64,000 nt of DNA, from contig CAJNDS010002157.1 of assembly GCA_905221605.1 (NCBI GenBank), positions 181,001 through 245,000 of the forward strand, in the 5' to 3' direction. Source of the DNA: Symbiodinium natans. Taxonomy: Eukaryota; Sar; Dinophyceae; Suessiales; Symbiodiniaceae. Below, piece by piece: positions 8,910-19,489 of this stretch. The translations under genes and the position numbers were made by a program. The notes beneath the pieces are model-generated. The model was not told the origin of the DNA. It worked only from the letters and a program-made list of their open reading frames with translations, and made no database searches. Position 1 is the first letter of the stretch. Every line of letters begins with the position of its first letter.

Positions 8910-9013
8910 CCTAAACCCTAAACCCTAAACCCTAAACCCTAAACCCCTAAACCCTAAACCCTAAACCCTAAACCCTAAACCCTAAACCTAAACCCTAAAC
9001 CCTGAACCCTCCC
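8910..9013 (-). repeat. telomere tract
   Basis: C-strand repeats with one CCCCTAAA and one CCTAAA slip. Confidence 0.97.
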
Positions 9014-9061
9014 TAAACGGACCCCCCCGCCCCCCAACATGCACACTCAACCAGTATTGAC

Positions 9062-9097
9062 AGGGAGCACGTATGAACAATCACACCGGTTGGCCCA
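9062..9097 (-). CDS. candidate micro-exon of the 8.3-9.6 kb chain
   Basis: Twelve codons WANRCDCSYVLP between acceptor GATGAGCAG and donor CCCT|GTCAATAC. In and out phase 0, consistent with both neighbours. Confidence 0.55.
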
Positions 9098-9205
9098 CTG
9101 CTCATCATTTCGGGTGCCGGCATTCCTAAACCCTAAACCCTAAGCCCTAAATCCTAAACCCCAAACCCTAAACCCTAAACAGTAAACACGCGCAGAAGGA
9201 GTTAC

Positions 9206-9237
9206 CTTTGTTGCATCAGGCTTGCTGATGTCCTCGC
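9206..9237 (-). CDS. candidate micro-exon of the 8.3-9.6 kb chain
   Basis: A 32-nt exon reading EDISKPDATK after two leftover bases. Acceptor CTAACTAG carries a branch-like CTAAC; donor AAAG|GTAACT is near-consensus. The two leading bases complete the codon left by the exon at 9500-9556. Confidence 0.6.
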
Positions 9238-9247
9238 CTAGTTAGAC

Positions 9248-9328
9248 CTAAACCCTAAACCCTAAACCCTAAACCCTAAACCCTAAACCCTAAACCCTAA
9301 ACCCTAAACCCTAAACCCTAAACCCTAA
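9248..9328 (-). repeat. telomere tract (CCCTAAA)11
   Basis: Perfect C-strand array. Confidence 0.97.
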
Positions 9329-9499
9329 AAGGAACCCAGGGAGCCCACAAAGGGTAAGCTGGGCTTCCCACGCACCCTAAACCGCCCTAGAACCACCTAA
9401 ACCCTAAACCCCTAAACCCCAAAACCCTGAACCCTTAAACCGGCAAACCCTAAACCCCTAAACCCCCAGACCCTGCACCCTAAACCCCTAAGCTACTAC

Positions 9500-9556
9500 A
9501 ATTTCGCCCTCCTGGCAATTCGAGCCTCATGGTTCGAACCAGGTCTCTCTTCTTGC
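9500..9556 (-). CDS. candidate first exon of the 8.3-9.6 kb chain
   Basis: Acceptor CTGCCCAAG, frame KKRDLVRTMRLELPGGRN, donor AAATT|GTAGTAGC. Out phase 1. The tRNA-like GGTTCGAACC box here is simply part of this coding segment. Confidence 0.6.
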
Positions 9557-9777
9557 CTTGGGCAGGTTCATCGGGGTTTAGGGTTTAGGGGTTTAGGGTG
9601 TAGGGTTTAGGGTGTAGGTTTTAGGGTTTAGGGTTTAGGGTCTAAGGTTTAGGGATTTTGCGTCTGTCCCTATCAAGGTTCATGGCATTGAGGCTTCTCA
9701 GATACTTCAGAGGAGTTCATTCACGGGCTCAGGGTTCTGAGATGCTACAAGGCATGTACAGCCCACTACTTCCCCCC

Positions 9778-9870
9778 TAAACCCTAAACCCTAAACCCTA
9801 AACCCTAAACCCGAAACCCTAAACCCTAAACCCTAAACCCTAAACCCTAAACCCTAAACCCTAAACCCCC
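9778..9870 (-). repeat. telomere tract
   Basis: C-strand array with one CCCGAAA variant. Confidence 0.97.
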
Positions 9871-10388
9871 AAAACTGGCCACACTTATCTTCTCACAGTA
9901 AGCCGCCAAGATCTCCTAGTGTCTGGTCGAGGGCTGAGGGCAGAGAGGGCACCCAACAAGGAGACAGGAACCTCGAACACGGGTTTAGGGTTTAGGGTTT
10001 AGGGTTTGGGGGATGGGGGTTGGGGTTTAGGAATCTCTGAGAAGCCAACCTCAGTTACAAAATTAACCCTCAAGCTTACACCGTGAACCCTACCAGACCT
10101 TAACGTCTAAGCCATAAAGCTAGAACCCTAAACCTGAAACCTAAACCCGAATCTTAAATCTCCATGCCTGAACCCTCAACTTGAGGCCTAAAGCTCTGAA
10201 CCCTGAACCCTGAACCCTGAACCCTAAACCCTAAACCCTAAACCCTACACCCCAAACCCTAAACCCTAAACCCCATGAACCCAGAACCCTCAACCAACAG
10301 AAGGAGACTCAGGTTCGGGCCAACCGGCAATCGCCGCCTTCATGGCCTGCCAATCCTGCTTCAGTATTTAAACCCCGCAGCTCCCCCT

Positions 10389-10506
10389 GGTTCTTAGTAG
10401 GGAATGAGGGGCTTAGGGCCCTATATTTTCCCGGTAAGGGATTATAGAGGGCATATTTAAATTTGACCCCCCCCCCTAACTCCACTTTATACCCTGGTTC
10501 TTGAAG
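10389..10506. mobile_element. MITE family D, copy 1
   Basis: CTGGTTCTTAGTAGGGAATG at left; right end TATACCCTGGTTCTTG. The core GGGCCCTATA...AAGGGATTATA is shared with 25651-25735 and 63161-63266. Confidence 0.6.
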
Positions 10507-10698
10507 GCTCCTGTGCAGAGGTAGCGTTGGTTTGGGTAGACAATAAATCCCAAAGCCCACCCTAAACCCTAAACCCTAAACCCCAGAACCCCTCAACCCT
10601 AATGTATCCTTGCAGCCGCACACCTATACACTGCCTGGCGGCTCCCCGCCTCTAAAGGTTTTTTTGTTGCCACCCTTCTAAGGTTTAGGGTTTAGGGT

Positions 10699-10786
10699 TA
10701 GGCTTTAGGCTTTAGGCTTTAGGCTTTAGGCTTTAGGCTTTAGGCTTTAGGCTTTCGGCTTTGGGCTTTAGGCTTTAGGCTTTAGG
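10699..10786 (+). repeat. homogenised variant array (TTTAGGC)n
   Basis: About 12 copies of TTTAGGC with two point variants, continuous with a normal TTTAGGG array (10786-10873). Local amplification of a mutated repeat. Confidence 0.97.
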
Positions 10787-10873
10787 GTTTAGGGTTTAGG
10801 GTTTAGGGTTTAGGGTTTAGGGTTTAGGGTTTAGGGTTTAGGGTTTAGGGTTTAGGGTTTAGGGTTTAGGGTA
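10786..10873 (+). repeat. telomere tract
   Basis: G-strand array following the TTTAGGC block. Confidence 0.97.
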
Positions 10874-10991
10874 GAGGGTTTAGGTTTACCAACAACTGTC
10901 AACGATAAGCAGGGTCCATTTGGTAGTTTTCTCCAAAAGCTAGGGTTCCTTAGTCTCTTTCGCCAATTGCAAAAACTCCCCCCGATAAAGG

Positions 10992-11165
10992 GACACCCAA
11001 AACTTACTTATCTTTTGAACTTCTTCTTTTTGCATCCAGGTCTCACGCCGGGCATCACCAGATTTATTGAAGAGGCGAAACTCGTGTTCGCCCCTCAAAG
11101 AATTTCTTCTAAATAAGAAAACCCAAAAAGTTTAACGTTCAACTATTTCCTTTGTACTTGACACG
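10992..11165. mobile_element. MITE family P, copy 1 (interrupted)
   Basis: The left part AACTTACTTATCTTTTGAAC and right part AAACCCAAAAAGTTTAACGT match the copies at 54534-54665 and 55266-55378. It is split by the LINE fragment at 11028-11103. Confidence 0.65.
11028..11103 (-). mobile_element. 5'-truncated LINE 3' fragment
   Basis: About 75 bp match the 3' tail of the LINE at 27115-33732 (TTTTGCATCCAGGTCT through GAGGCGAAACTCGTGTTC to CCCCTCAAAGAAT) with few differences. The flanks TTCTTCT (11021-11027, 11104-11110) duplicate the target. Either a severely truncated copy or a SINE sharing that tail. Confidence 0.8.
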
Positions 11166-11277
11166 ACTCTACAAGTTGCCCTACGTGGATATCTCCCCGA
11201 ATAGCCCCTAGTATACCACAAAATGTTATCATCCATCTTTTGGAACCCCCAAATGGGCACACCCATTTTCGGAACCC

Positions 11278-11300
11278 GCCCCCCCCCCCCCCCCCCCCCC
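11278..11300. repeat. poly-C tract
   Basis: 23-base C run. Confidence 0.97.
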
Positions 11301-11375
11301 AACAAAACAAAAAAGCAAACAAAACCTTAAATCCTAGCTACCTTAAACCCTAAACCCTAAACCCTAAACCCTAAC

Positions 11376-11445
11376 TGTGGTGCAGTCCTGGGCAGCCTCC
11401 GCATCCTGGATGGCATCGACCAGATCCTGCTCACGAAGACGGGCT
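11376..11445 (-). CDS. candidate exon, helical protein
   Basis: Frame ARLREQDLVDAIQDAEAAQD then CTT, coiled-coil-like. Acceptor TTCTCGGAG after C-strand repeats; donor CCACA|GTTAGGG in G-strand repeats. Part of a run of Ala/Glu/Arg-rich minus-strand exons from 11.4 to 22.3 kb. Confidence 0.55.
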
Positions 11446-12662
11446 CTCCGAGAAGAGGGGTTTAGGGTTTAGGGTTTAGGGTTTAGGGGTTTAGGGGTTT
11501 AGGGTTTACGGTTTGGGGTTGAAATCGCTCACACTCGGACAGGCCAGACGAGGCACACGGTGTCCCATGGTCACAGTTGTTTTTAGGGTTTAGGGTTTAG
11601 GGCCTAGGGTTTAGGGGGTGCACTTTTTGGCCCTTATCTTACGTACACTTCTCGAGTTGTACGTGTCATCCCTGCACAGAACTTAGGGTTTAGGGCTTAG
11701 GGTTAAGGGTTTAGGGTTACTATTTTGGGGATTATTTGGAGGGTACCCCTAGGTCGGGGACCTCATGGTTCTCTTTGTCAATCTCAGCCCACCAAGCAGA
11801 GTCGAGGGGTAGTTTCATGCTCCATTAAGATGCTCCCTTGAACCTCTTTAAAGGGTTCTCATGCATGGGCCTTGGGTTGTAGAGGGTATAAGGGAAATAT
11901 CAGGGGCCCCCGAAAAGCGCAAACATCAAAGAGAAGTAGCCCAAGCTCCAGAAGCACTGGATGTTGTTTATGCAAACTAAACCCGAAACCCTAAACCCCA
12001 AACCGCGGGCAGCAACAAGAGAAGAAGTAATGCAAAAACAAGCTCCACAAGCCAAGCCAAATTTGAGACTCACAAACTTACACCCTAAACCCTAAACCAC
12101 AAACTCTCACCATCCGCGGTCCCATAAAGGCCCTTCGTGCTTGCTCCACTCATCCATGCCTCAGGCAGAATTCTGGCTATGACGATGACTATGACTAAGA
12201 CTACGACTACGAGCCTAGGGTTCAGGGTTTCAAGTTTAGGGTGTGGGGTTTCTGCTGCATCCTGACGTTTAGGGTGTAGAGTTTGCTGCAGGGCTTGAGG
12301 GTACAGATTGAGAATCGAAGTTGCCAGCAACTGCCCCACTACTGTAGGGGCCTTAATGATTTGAATAGGGTTTTGTGGGTTTTGTGGGTTTTAGTAGAAT
12401 TATACAGGGACCATGAGGGAATAATGTATATCAAAAACTATTCCGACCCCTCTTCGTATAATGCACGGATTCATGCATCTGCACAAACACATACGCCGTG
12501 GTTTAGGGGCTTTCTTGCCACCTGCCTAGCAGCCTCGCAACCACACCTAAACCCTGAATCCTAAACCCTAACCCTAAACCCTAAACCCTAAACTGTTTTT
12601 CCATGTCGTGTGTCATCACGACTGGAAGAGAAGGCAAGGGCCCATCAAAGATATTGATACCG

Positions 12663-12750
12663 TAAACCCTAAACCCTAAACCCTAAACCCTAAACCCTAC
12701 ACCCTAAACCCTAAACCCTAAACCCTTAAACCCGAAACCCTAAACCCAAG
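12663..12750 (-). repeat. telomere tract
   Basis: C-strand array with CCCTACA and CCCGAAA variants. Confidence 0.97.
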
Positions 12751-12929
12751 GACTCCAAAGCAAACAAGGCTTCGAAAGGGTTTAGAAAGCTGGCGTAGGG
12801 TCTTGGGCGTATAGAGTGTTCCAAAGCAAATTTAGGGTTTTGGGGTCTTAGGGTGTTAGGGTCTTAGGGTTTTGGGGTTCAAGGGTTTAAGTCTTTTAGG
12901 CGTATGGGGTTGGGGGGCATGCTACACAA

Positions 12930-13073
12930 GACATAGGGTCCGAAGTATGAGGCCCTTCTTTGGGGACCGTATTCTATAACCCTTATATACACTTTATCTA
13001 TTAAGGGCCCATACTTCGGATCCCTAAAAAAGGCAAGGGACCATACTAAGGGCCCATGGTTTCAACCTTAGAC
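12930..13073. mobile_element. MITE family G, copy 1
   Basis: Shares GACC(G/T)TATTCTATAACCC, AAGGGCCCAT and ACTAAGGGCCCATGGTT-type ends with 21941-22090. Confidence 0.8.
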
Positions 13074-13900
13074 AAGCTGAGCCCGGGACAGATGCGCCCC
13101 TTCTTCAACTTCCACAACCTGAACCAAGGTTTGGCGGAAGTTGTGAGTTGGGGCTTGAGATTTAGGAGTTGCGGGTTTATTTATGTAGGGGGGGGAGTTT
13201 AAGATTTAGGGGGTTGAGGAGGCTTATATGATGCTATTAATACCACAACTGGTATATTTTTATATGATAATGTAGGTACTTTGGACAGAAATGATGGTCA
13301 TATTGATATAGTGGGTTGACGGCTTGTAGGGTTAGGGTTTATGTAGGGGGGTGTATTTTCTTTTTTTATTTATGATTTTTCTTTTTTTATGGGGGGGGTT
13401 GAGGAGGCAGCTGAAGGGTGCTAAACCAGATGCTCAAGACCCCAAGCCCCTCTAAACCCAATACCCTAAACCCTGAACCCTAAATCCTACACCCTGAACC
13501 CCTAACCCCTGTTTTAACACGGACCTCTGAACCCTAACCCCTAAACCCGAAACCCTAAACCCTAAACCCGAAACCCTAAACTGCATTAGGGTGCAGCTGT
13601 TCAAGGTTGAAGGTTGGGAGTTTGAGAGGTTGCGGCTCCGGGGGGGGGGGGGGGAGGCTTCCTTAACAGGATTTCCGAGTTGTCCTTTGGGGAAGCTGCT
13701 GAAAAGAGCTTTGAATCCTCGACTCAGAAGTTGAGGGTTCACCACTAAATTAGGGTTTAGGGTTTATAGGGTTTAGGGATCTACGTCCTGCCGACTGTAG
13801 TCCTCCCGCACAAAGGGCCAAGGCACCCGTACACCTTCTCCCCCCCCCCCCCCCGGAAAGCCCGAAAGCTCGAAATTCCACCTTGCAAAAGTGTCAAGGC
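13074..13900. other. no gene seen
   Basis: AT-rich patches (TTTTTTTATTTATG near 13360), degenerate telomere motif around 13450-13575 and two homopolymer runs (G 13639-13652, C 13842-13855). No block with exon-like framing and splice sites could be supported. Confidence 0.5.
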
Positions 13901-14377
13901 GAAAAAGCAAGGTTTGCTAGGGTGATCAGTTCAAAAATCAGCACCAAACCTTTCGGATCCTTTCGGTATATCCCCACTTCAGGATCGATTCCTCAACCCT
14001 AATCCCTAAATCCAAAACCCTAAACCAAGATCCCTTATCTAAACGTATCCCCGTCCGAGAAGCAAGGCGTCTGCTCGGTCGACAAGGCGGTTCTCCATCG
14101 CGCTCTGGCCAAGTTGGGACGGGGGTTGTGATAACAGTTTCACGATCCACCCAGACACTCCAAACTACCCGTAACCCTACACCCTAAACCCTCAACCCGC
14201 TTTTGAACCCGGACTCAGAGCATCAGCTGGGATCACCCTAAACTCAACACAAACCCTGCCACGCATGACACTCACGTCACGTATTCAACACAACTCTCAG
14301 TCTCACCCAAAGAAACAAACGTACCGGGCTCATACCCAAACATGTGGGGATTAAAGATGCGCATCTACCACCCTGCA

Positions 14378-14490
14378 CTACTATGTGCCGAAGAACCCCC
14401 CAAAAAACAAACCACAATAATCCCCATAGTGTACTCATAAAGAAGAATGTTTGTCATGTTCTAGGGGGGGGTTCTTAAGCAAAAGTAGTA
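14378..14490. mobile_element. MITE family E, copy 1
   Basis: Inverted ends ACTACTATGTGCCGAAGAAC / GGGTTCTTAAGCAAAAGTAG. Core ATAAAGAAGAATG is shared with 17620-17741. Confidence 0.8.
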
Positions 14491-14504
14491 CATCCCAATG
14501 CTAG

Positions 14505-14662
14505 AGTAGGTTTGGGGGGCACCATAAACTTTAGTTCTTTTATTGGCTTTATAAGGATTACATAGGCATTAAGGGGAAGAAAAAGATATATTGGTCAAGC
14601 CTACCCCTGATGATCTGAACTCCCTGTACAACACCCTGAAAGACTGACAGTCTTAACCTACT
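14505..14662. mobile_element. family N repeat, copy 1
   Basis: Shares a block (CAAGCCTACCCCTGATGATC through TACAACACCCTGAAAGACTG) with 33885-34042 at roughly 90% by eye. Confidence 0.8.
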
Positions 14663-14893
14663 ATAGGAGAACCCGTAAAACCATCTGAAAAATGTTCCTG
14701 AACATGATGCTCTTGCAAGGGAAAATGTAAATTGTCCTAAGGGCCTACCGAGTACGGGTCAATAACAAGCACCCCATTGCCCCAACCCTAAACCCTAAAC
14801 CCTAAACCCTAAACCCTAGACCCTAGACCCTAAACCCTAAACCCTACACCCCCTAAAGCCCTTTTAGGGTCTGGAGGTTCAGTGCCCTGGCGC

Positions 14894-14965
14894 CTGTGCA
14901 TCCTGCCACCGCTGCTTCGCCGTGGCGATGTCGGCCCTTGCCTTGGCCACGGAGCTGGCATCCAC
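14894..14965 (-). CDS. candidate exon, helical protein
   Basis: 24 codons VDASSVAKARADIATAKQRW then QDAQ, between acceptor CCCTAAACCCCAG (telomere-derived) and GC donor CACAG|GCGCCAGG. In and out phase 0. Confidence 0.6.
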
Positions 14966-14969
14966 CTGG

Positions 14970-15151
14970 GGTTTAGGGTTTAGGGTTTAGGGTTTAGGGT
15001 TTAGGGTCCAGGGTCAAGGGTTTAGGGGTTAGGGTTCCGGGTTTAGGGTTTAGGGTTTAGGGTTTAGGGTTTAGGGTTTAGGGTTAGGGTTTAGGGTTTA
15101 GGGTTTAGGGTTTAGGGTTTAGGGTTTAGGGTTTAGGGTTTAGGGTTTAGG
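14970..15151 (+). repeat. telomere tract, about 180 bp
   Basis: G-strand array with a short degenerate stretch (15007-15040). Confidence 0.97.
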
Positions 15152-15249
15152 GTTTCTCTGATCTACACCGGGCTCGAAAGTTGTGGTTGGCAGGAGAGGC
15201 AGCAGGTCTGGAGAGGTCCCTAAATGTTCAGGGTCTGTCTGGGGCTGCT

Positions 15250-15350
15250 TCGCCTTCTTCTTCGTCTCCTTCGTTTTCTTCTTATTATTCTTCTTCTTCT
15301 TCTTATTCTTCTTCTTCTTCTTCTTCTTCGTTTTCTTCTTCTTCTTCTTC
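15250..15350. repeat. (TTC)n microsatellite
   Basis: Imperfect pyrimidine trinucleotide run giving Ser-rich and Phe-rich shadow frames. Confidence 0.97.
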
Positions 15351-15469
15351 AGTTGTTTTGTGGTTTGCTTTTGTAGTTTGGAGATGCGACCTGCTGACGT
15401 GGTTTATGTGCCTCAGGCCCTTGTTTAGCGCTTAGGGCTTAGGCTGGTTTAATTGCAGAGTTACAGACC

Positions 15470-15573
15470 TAGGTTATTTATTATTTGCTTGAGATATTCT
15501 TCCTCATAAGGGCAATAAACGGGATTGGTATCTTGCATTTAGGGTGGGGGGGGGGGGGTTCTTAAGCAAATAG
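15470..15573. mobile_element. MITE family E, copy 3
   Basis: TATTATTTGCTTGAGA at left, GGTTCTTAAGCAAATAGTAG at right, AT-rich core with CTCATAAGG. Confidence 0.65.
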
Positions 15574-15689
15574 TAGTTATGCTGAAGGTGTGAGCGCCTT
15601 TTTGAGGGTCCAGGGCTCCTACGTTGTCAGTTTGGTGGCAGGGCTCAGTTGAACGGAGGGCTTACCCAACTTAGTATACTCAGGGGCTG

Positions 15690-15772
15690 AATACCAGAGC
15701 CCAGAAGAGGTTAACCTTCTTTTGCAATAGGATTATACATAACCAAAAAGGTTAAAGGTTAACTACCCAACT
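15690..15772. mobile_element. MITE family M, copy 1
   Basis: GAGGTTAACCTTCTTTTG at left is inverse to AAAAGGTTAAAGGTTAACTA at right. Related copy at 27040-27114. Confidence 0.65.
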
Positions 15773-16127
15773 TGGTATATGAGAAGCTCGACGTGAAGCT
15801 CATGAATGTCCCGCATGCCCCTACCTCAAACTCCCAAGTAACCGCCCTAAACCCTAAACCCGAAATCCTGAATAAGGGCACCGAAAGCTCGCAACCAGCA
15901 CCTCTTAACTCCCCCCAAACCCCCTCTCTATCTCTCCCCCCCCGAAACTGCCGGAGAAACCTCTACATCTGCTTTCAACACCCTCAAGCCTAAACCCTGG
16001 AGCCCAACCAATCCCTGCCCTTAAGAGTCCTTAAGCCCTAAACCCATTCAAAACCGTTCAAGCCCTGATTAAGGTATCTGGTTTGAGATTTGGTGGTTCT
16101 CCCTAAACAGGGGCACCTCCTGACACG

Positions 16128-16237
16128 GTTTAGGGTTTAGGGTTATAGGGTTTAGGGTTTAGGGTTTAGGGTTCAGGGTTCAGGGTTCAGGGTTCAGGGT
16201 TCAGGGTTCAGGGTTTAGGGTTTAGGGTTTAGGGTAC
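16128..16237 (+). repeat. telomere tract with (TTCAGGG)7 block
   Basis: TTTAGGG repeats flank a homogeneous TTCAGGG run (about 16171-16211). Confidence 0.97.
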
Positions 16238-16453
16238 ATATACCCCCCAAATCCGTACTTCCCTTCAGATAGGAACCTCCAAAGTAGGTGCACTTTTTTT
16301 GGGGGGAAAACCCGCATGTAAGCCCGTTTTGAGCCCGGGCTCTCTGAGGCGCCGGCGCCAGAGAGCAGAAGCATGTAAGCCCAAAACCCTAAACCCTAAA
16401 CCCTAAACCCTAAACCCTAAACCCTAAACCCTCAGCCCCAACCCTGAACCCTA

Positions 16454-16499
16454 GGTCCTGGCCTTGTGAGCCTCGGCCGCTGTAACGACCTCTTCAAGC
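16454..16499 (-). CDS. candidate exon, helical protein
   Basis: Frame LEEVVTAAEAHKART then TAG, after acceptor CCCTCAAACGAAG|G in a telomere context. Either a stop or a non-GT donor just before it. Confidence 0.45.
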
Positions 16500-16815
16500 C
16501 TTCGTTTGAGGGTTTAGGGTTTAGGGTTTCGGGTTTAAGGTTTGGGGTTTGGGATTTGATGATGGAGTCTGCTAAGGGTTTTATGGGGGTTTGTTTGCGG
16601 CCTTTCCAGGGTGTACAGGGTTTACGGGGGGTATAGGGTGAAAAGGGCTTGTATAGAGTGTCTATGCGGTTGTCGCATGGGTTTGGTTGATAAGGCTTAG
16701 AGGGCATATGGTAGGCTTTGGGCGGACGGGTGTAGGGGCCACCGAGAGAAAAAACCTTAAACCAAGGAAGGTTCCGGCTTAGGCTCCTTTACCCTAATCC
16801 GCCCCTCGACACGTC

Positions 16816-16923
16816 GCCCCCCCCCCCCCCCCGCGCCCCCCCACCCCCCCCCCCCCCCACCCCCCCCCCCCCACCCCCCCCCACCCCCCCCCCACCCCCC
16901 CACCCCCCCCCCCACCCCCCCCT
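16816..16923. repeat. poly-C tract
   Basis: More than 100 bp, nearly all C with single A, G or T interruptions. Confidence 0.97.
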
Positions 16924-17181
16924 CCCCAGGCCGAGGCGCGTCGCGTAATTAAACACCCTGAGCTACCCAGCCGGATAGATACTCCGGGCTGATTCAGAGG
17001 ACTGCTCCAACCCGCACGTTTAAGGCCGTGAGCCCTACATGGGCTGCAGGGTTGAGGGTTGAGGGTTTAAGTTTTAGGGCTTTAACACGAAAAACCCACC
17101 CTAAACCCTAAAGCCTAAACCCCAAACCCTATAATAAAGCCTAAACCCGAAACCCTAAACCCTCAACCCTAAATGGAGGAC

Positions 17182-17241
17182 CATGCAGCTGCGTCAGAGA
17201 GATCTCCTTCGCCGACAGCGCCGCCTCCTAGGCTGGGAAGG
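17182..17241 (-). CDS. candidate exon, unidentified protein
   Basis: Acceptor CATCCCCGCAG, frame LPSLGGGAVGEGDLSDAAA, donor GCATG|GTCCTCC. In phase 2, out phase 2. Confidence 0.5.
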
Positions 17242-17271
17242 CTGCGGGGATGAATGGAGCAGGGACCACCT

Positions 17272-17451
17272 GGGTGGCTGCCAAAATTATGATGCCTTCC
17301 AGGACGGGCTATTAATTAGGGCCTATCATTCACATAATCCACCCTGTAAAGGGCCTTTTTGAGGGGTTACCAGGGTATCATCTGCCTAAAAACTAGGGTG
17401 CCGTATGATAATAGGGATCCCAAAAAGGGACCATCATTCTGACAACCACCC
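17272..17451. mobile_element. MITE family B, copy 2
   Basis: GGGTGGCTGCCAAAATTATG at left and ATTCTGACAACCACCC at right. Longer than copy 1 through about 80 bp of extra centre. Confidence 0.85.
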
Positions 17452-17619
17452 ATATGGGTAGTTCTGAAGATTGCGGTCTTTTATTGGGGGGACCCTGAAT
17501 AGGGCCCGCCTTGTAATCAGGACCCCAAAGCGGACCAATATTTACAGAAGTGGCCAATATAAGTCCTGTAAAGCCTGCAAGCCCCTGAGAGCAGCGGCCG
17601 TATTTCTTAAAACCCTATA

Positions 17620-17741
17620 CACTACCATTTGCTTAAGAATCCCCCCCCACAACAAAAAACACAGGGCAAAAATCCCTATACTACCCTTATAAGGAAGAAT
17701 ATGTGTTTAGTTTTTGAGAGTTCTTAAGCAATTTGTAGTAC
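17620..17741. mobile_element. MITE family E, copy 2
   Basis: CACTACCATTTGCTTAAGAA at left and GTTCTTAAGCAATTTGTAGT at right, near-perfect inverted ends of about 25 bp. Confidence 0.85.
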
Positions 17742-18225
17742 AAGCTGGTTCAGGGTGCAGGGTTTGGGGTCTCAGTTGTCCATCACGCCCGCCCTCTCCT
17801 CATCTGCCGGCTCTGCTGACGTCTTTGGGAAAAGCCCGATTTGCGCAGACATTCAGATGTGGCATCAAGGTGGTCATGACGTGCCTCCACTCTGTGCACA
17901 GTCTGGGCATACATTTCGCCGTGAACTACCCGAAGCCCTTGCAGGGGCATACGAGGTCTCAGGGGATGTCGGGAATATTCTGGGCTAGGACTCCAAAGTT
18001 CTTTGTGGCACACTGCCTGTTGTGTTTACACAGAGCTGAGTACCCGGAACAGAGGCATGTACTGCTGAGATTGCACCTTTTCAGAACCCCAGAATCCAAC
18101 CTAAACCCTAAATCTCAATCTACCCCAAACCCTAAACCTGCCTCGACTCTTGTGGTGCATGATGCCTCCAACTTACAAGCTTCGGAGCCCTACAATAGCA
18201 GCGCAACAAAACCATGTAAACATGC

Positions 18226-18305
18226 GTATTCTACAAACATGGTTTTCCAGAAGTCGCCCTTCTAGGGGCCCTTATAACCGAATGGTAGGACCGTACTAAC
18301 CATGA
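18226..18305. repeat. family Q repeat, copy 1
   Basis: CTACAAACATGGTTTTCCA and the following bases recur at 62318-62382 in the same orientation. Confidence 0.6.
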
Positions 18306-18819
18306 GCAGCTGTCGTAAGCATGCGCCGGGAGAGAGCTTTGAATGTAGACAAGGGTGCTTAACAACAATTAGGATTTAGTCCCTAAATCCGAACTCTCGA
18401 TAAGTACCCTTTTCCAAGAACCCTAAATTGTAGGCCAAAATCAAAAAAACCTTACACCCTTTCTGAAGGCAAGACTATACATGCCGAAGGCACCAGTCGG
18501 CGGGTGTAGAGCTGCCTCTGGCCACGCCGGGCTTTGGAGGGTTTAGGGTTCAGGGTTAGGGGATGAGCTTTCAGCAACCTGTGCAAACGCGTGGCTAAAC
18601 CCTAAACCCTAAGCCCCAAACCCTAAAACCCAAAAAACCTTTTGCCTAAATCCTTTTTGCAACGAGCTTGGCTATGCTCCCGCCCGGTTTGGCTGTCCCA
18701 AAACCCTGCACTCGTGATTAAGCAAACCTAAACCCTAAACCTAAACCCTGAACCCTACACCCTAAACCCTAAACCCTAAACCCAAAACCCAAATCCCTGA
18801 GCCTAAGCCGCTGTCCTAC

Positions 18820-18879
18820 AGCTTGAGCAGCTCGAAGCCTCTTGAGCTCCACAGCGGCACCGCTGACTGCATGAAGAAC
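18820..18879 (-). CDS. candidate exon, helical protein
   Basis: Exactly 20 codons, VLHAVSGAAVELKRLRAAQA, between acceptor GAACCCTGCAG and donor AAGCT|GTAGGACAG. In and out phase 0. Confidence 0.62.
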
Positions 18880-19183
18880 CTGCAGGGTTCAATGGGTTTA
18901 GGGTTTAGGCTTTAGGCTTTGGAGTTCAACGAGAGATTGCTTACAAGTGTGCAGACTTTGCAAGAGGTACCTCATATCCCGCAAAATAAGCCACCAAAAA
19001 CAAGCTTCGGAGCTTGTGGTGGGGGGGGGTAGGGTTTAGGGTAGGGTTTAGGGTTTAGGGGTGGGGGGGGTGCCGGGGGTGGGGGGGTAGGTGGGTGGGT
19101 GGCTGGCTGGGTTGGGGGGCGATTTCATGTGGGAGGTCCACGTGGTTGGGAAGCACGTCAGATCACATGCTCTTCGCGCCTAC

Positions 19184-19216
19184 ATTATCAAGAGTGCTTT
19201 TGGCAGCTGCGCAAAT
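19184..19216 (-). CDS. candidate micro-exon
   Basis: Eleven codons ICAAAKSTLDN between acceptor AGTCTCTTCAG and donor GATAAT|GTAGGC. In and out phase 0. Confidence 0.55.
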
Positions 19217-19489
19217 CTGAAGAGACTTTTTAAAGCACAAGGACAACGGTGCCTGCCCAAGGGAAGAATCTGCAGAATCCTAAACCCTCAGCCGTAAACC
19301 CCTAAACCCGAAACAGAAGACGACAAAAGACAAGGCAACAAAAACAATAAAGACCGACAACCCGGAAGGTCCCAAATGAAAGGGTTCAGGGCTGGCTTCA
19401 GGGCTTTAGGGGTTTAGGGCTAGGGCTTATAGGGTTTAGGGTTTAGGGTTTAGGGTTTAGGGTTTAGGGTTCAAGGCCCCAATGTCGGC

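Noticed and set aside
9515-9545. tRNA-like box GGTTCGAACC
   Set aside because: No A box at the right distance and no cloverleaf; it lies in a well-framed minus-strand exon.
15181-15435. Ser-rich and Phe-rich proteins
   Set aside because: Shadows of the TTC microsatellite.
17714-18265. 183-residue plus-strand ORF
   Set aside because: Runs through a MITE end and degenerate telomere motif; all confident exons nearby lie on the minus strand.
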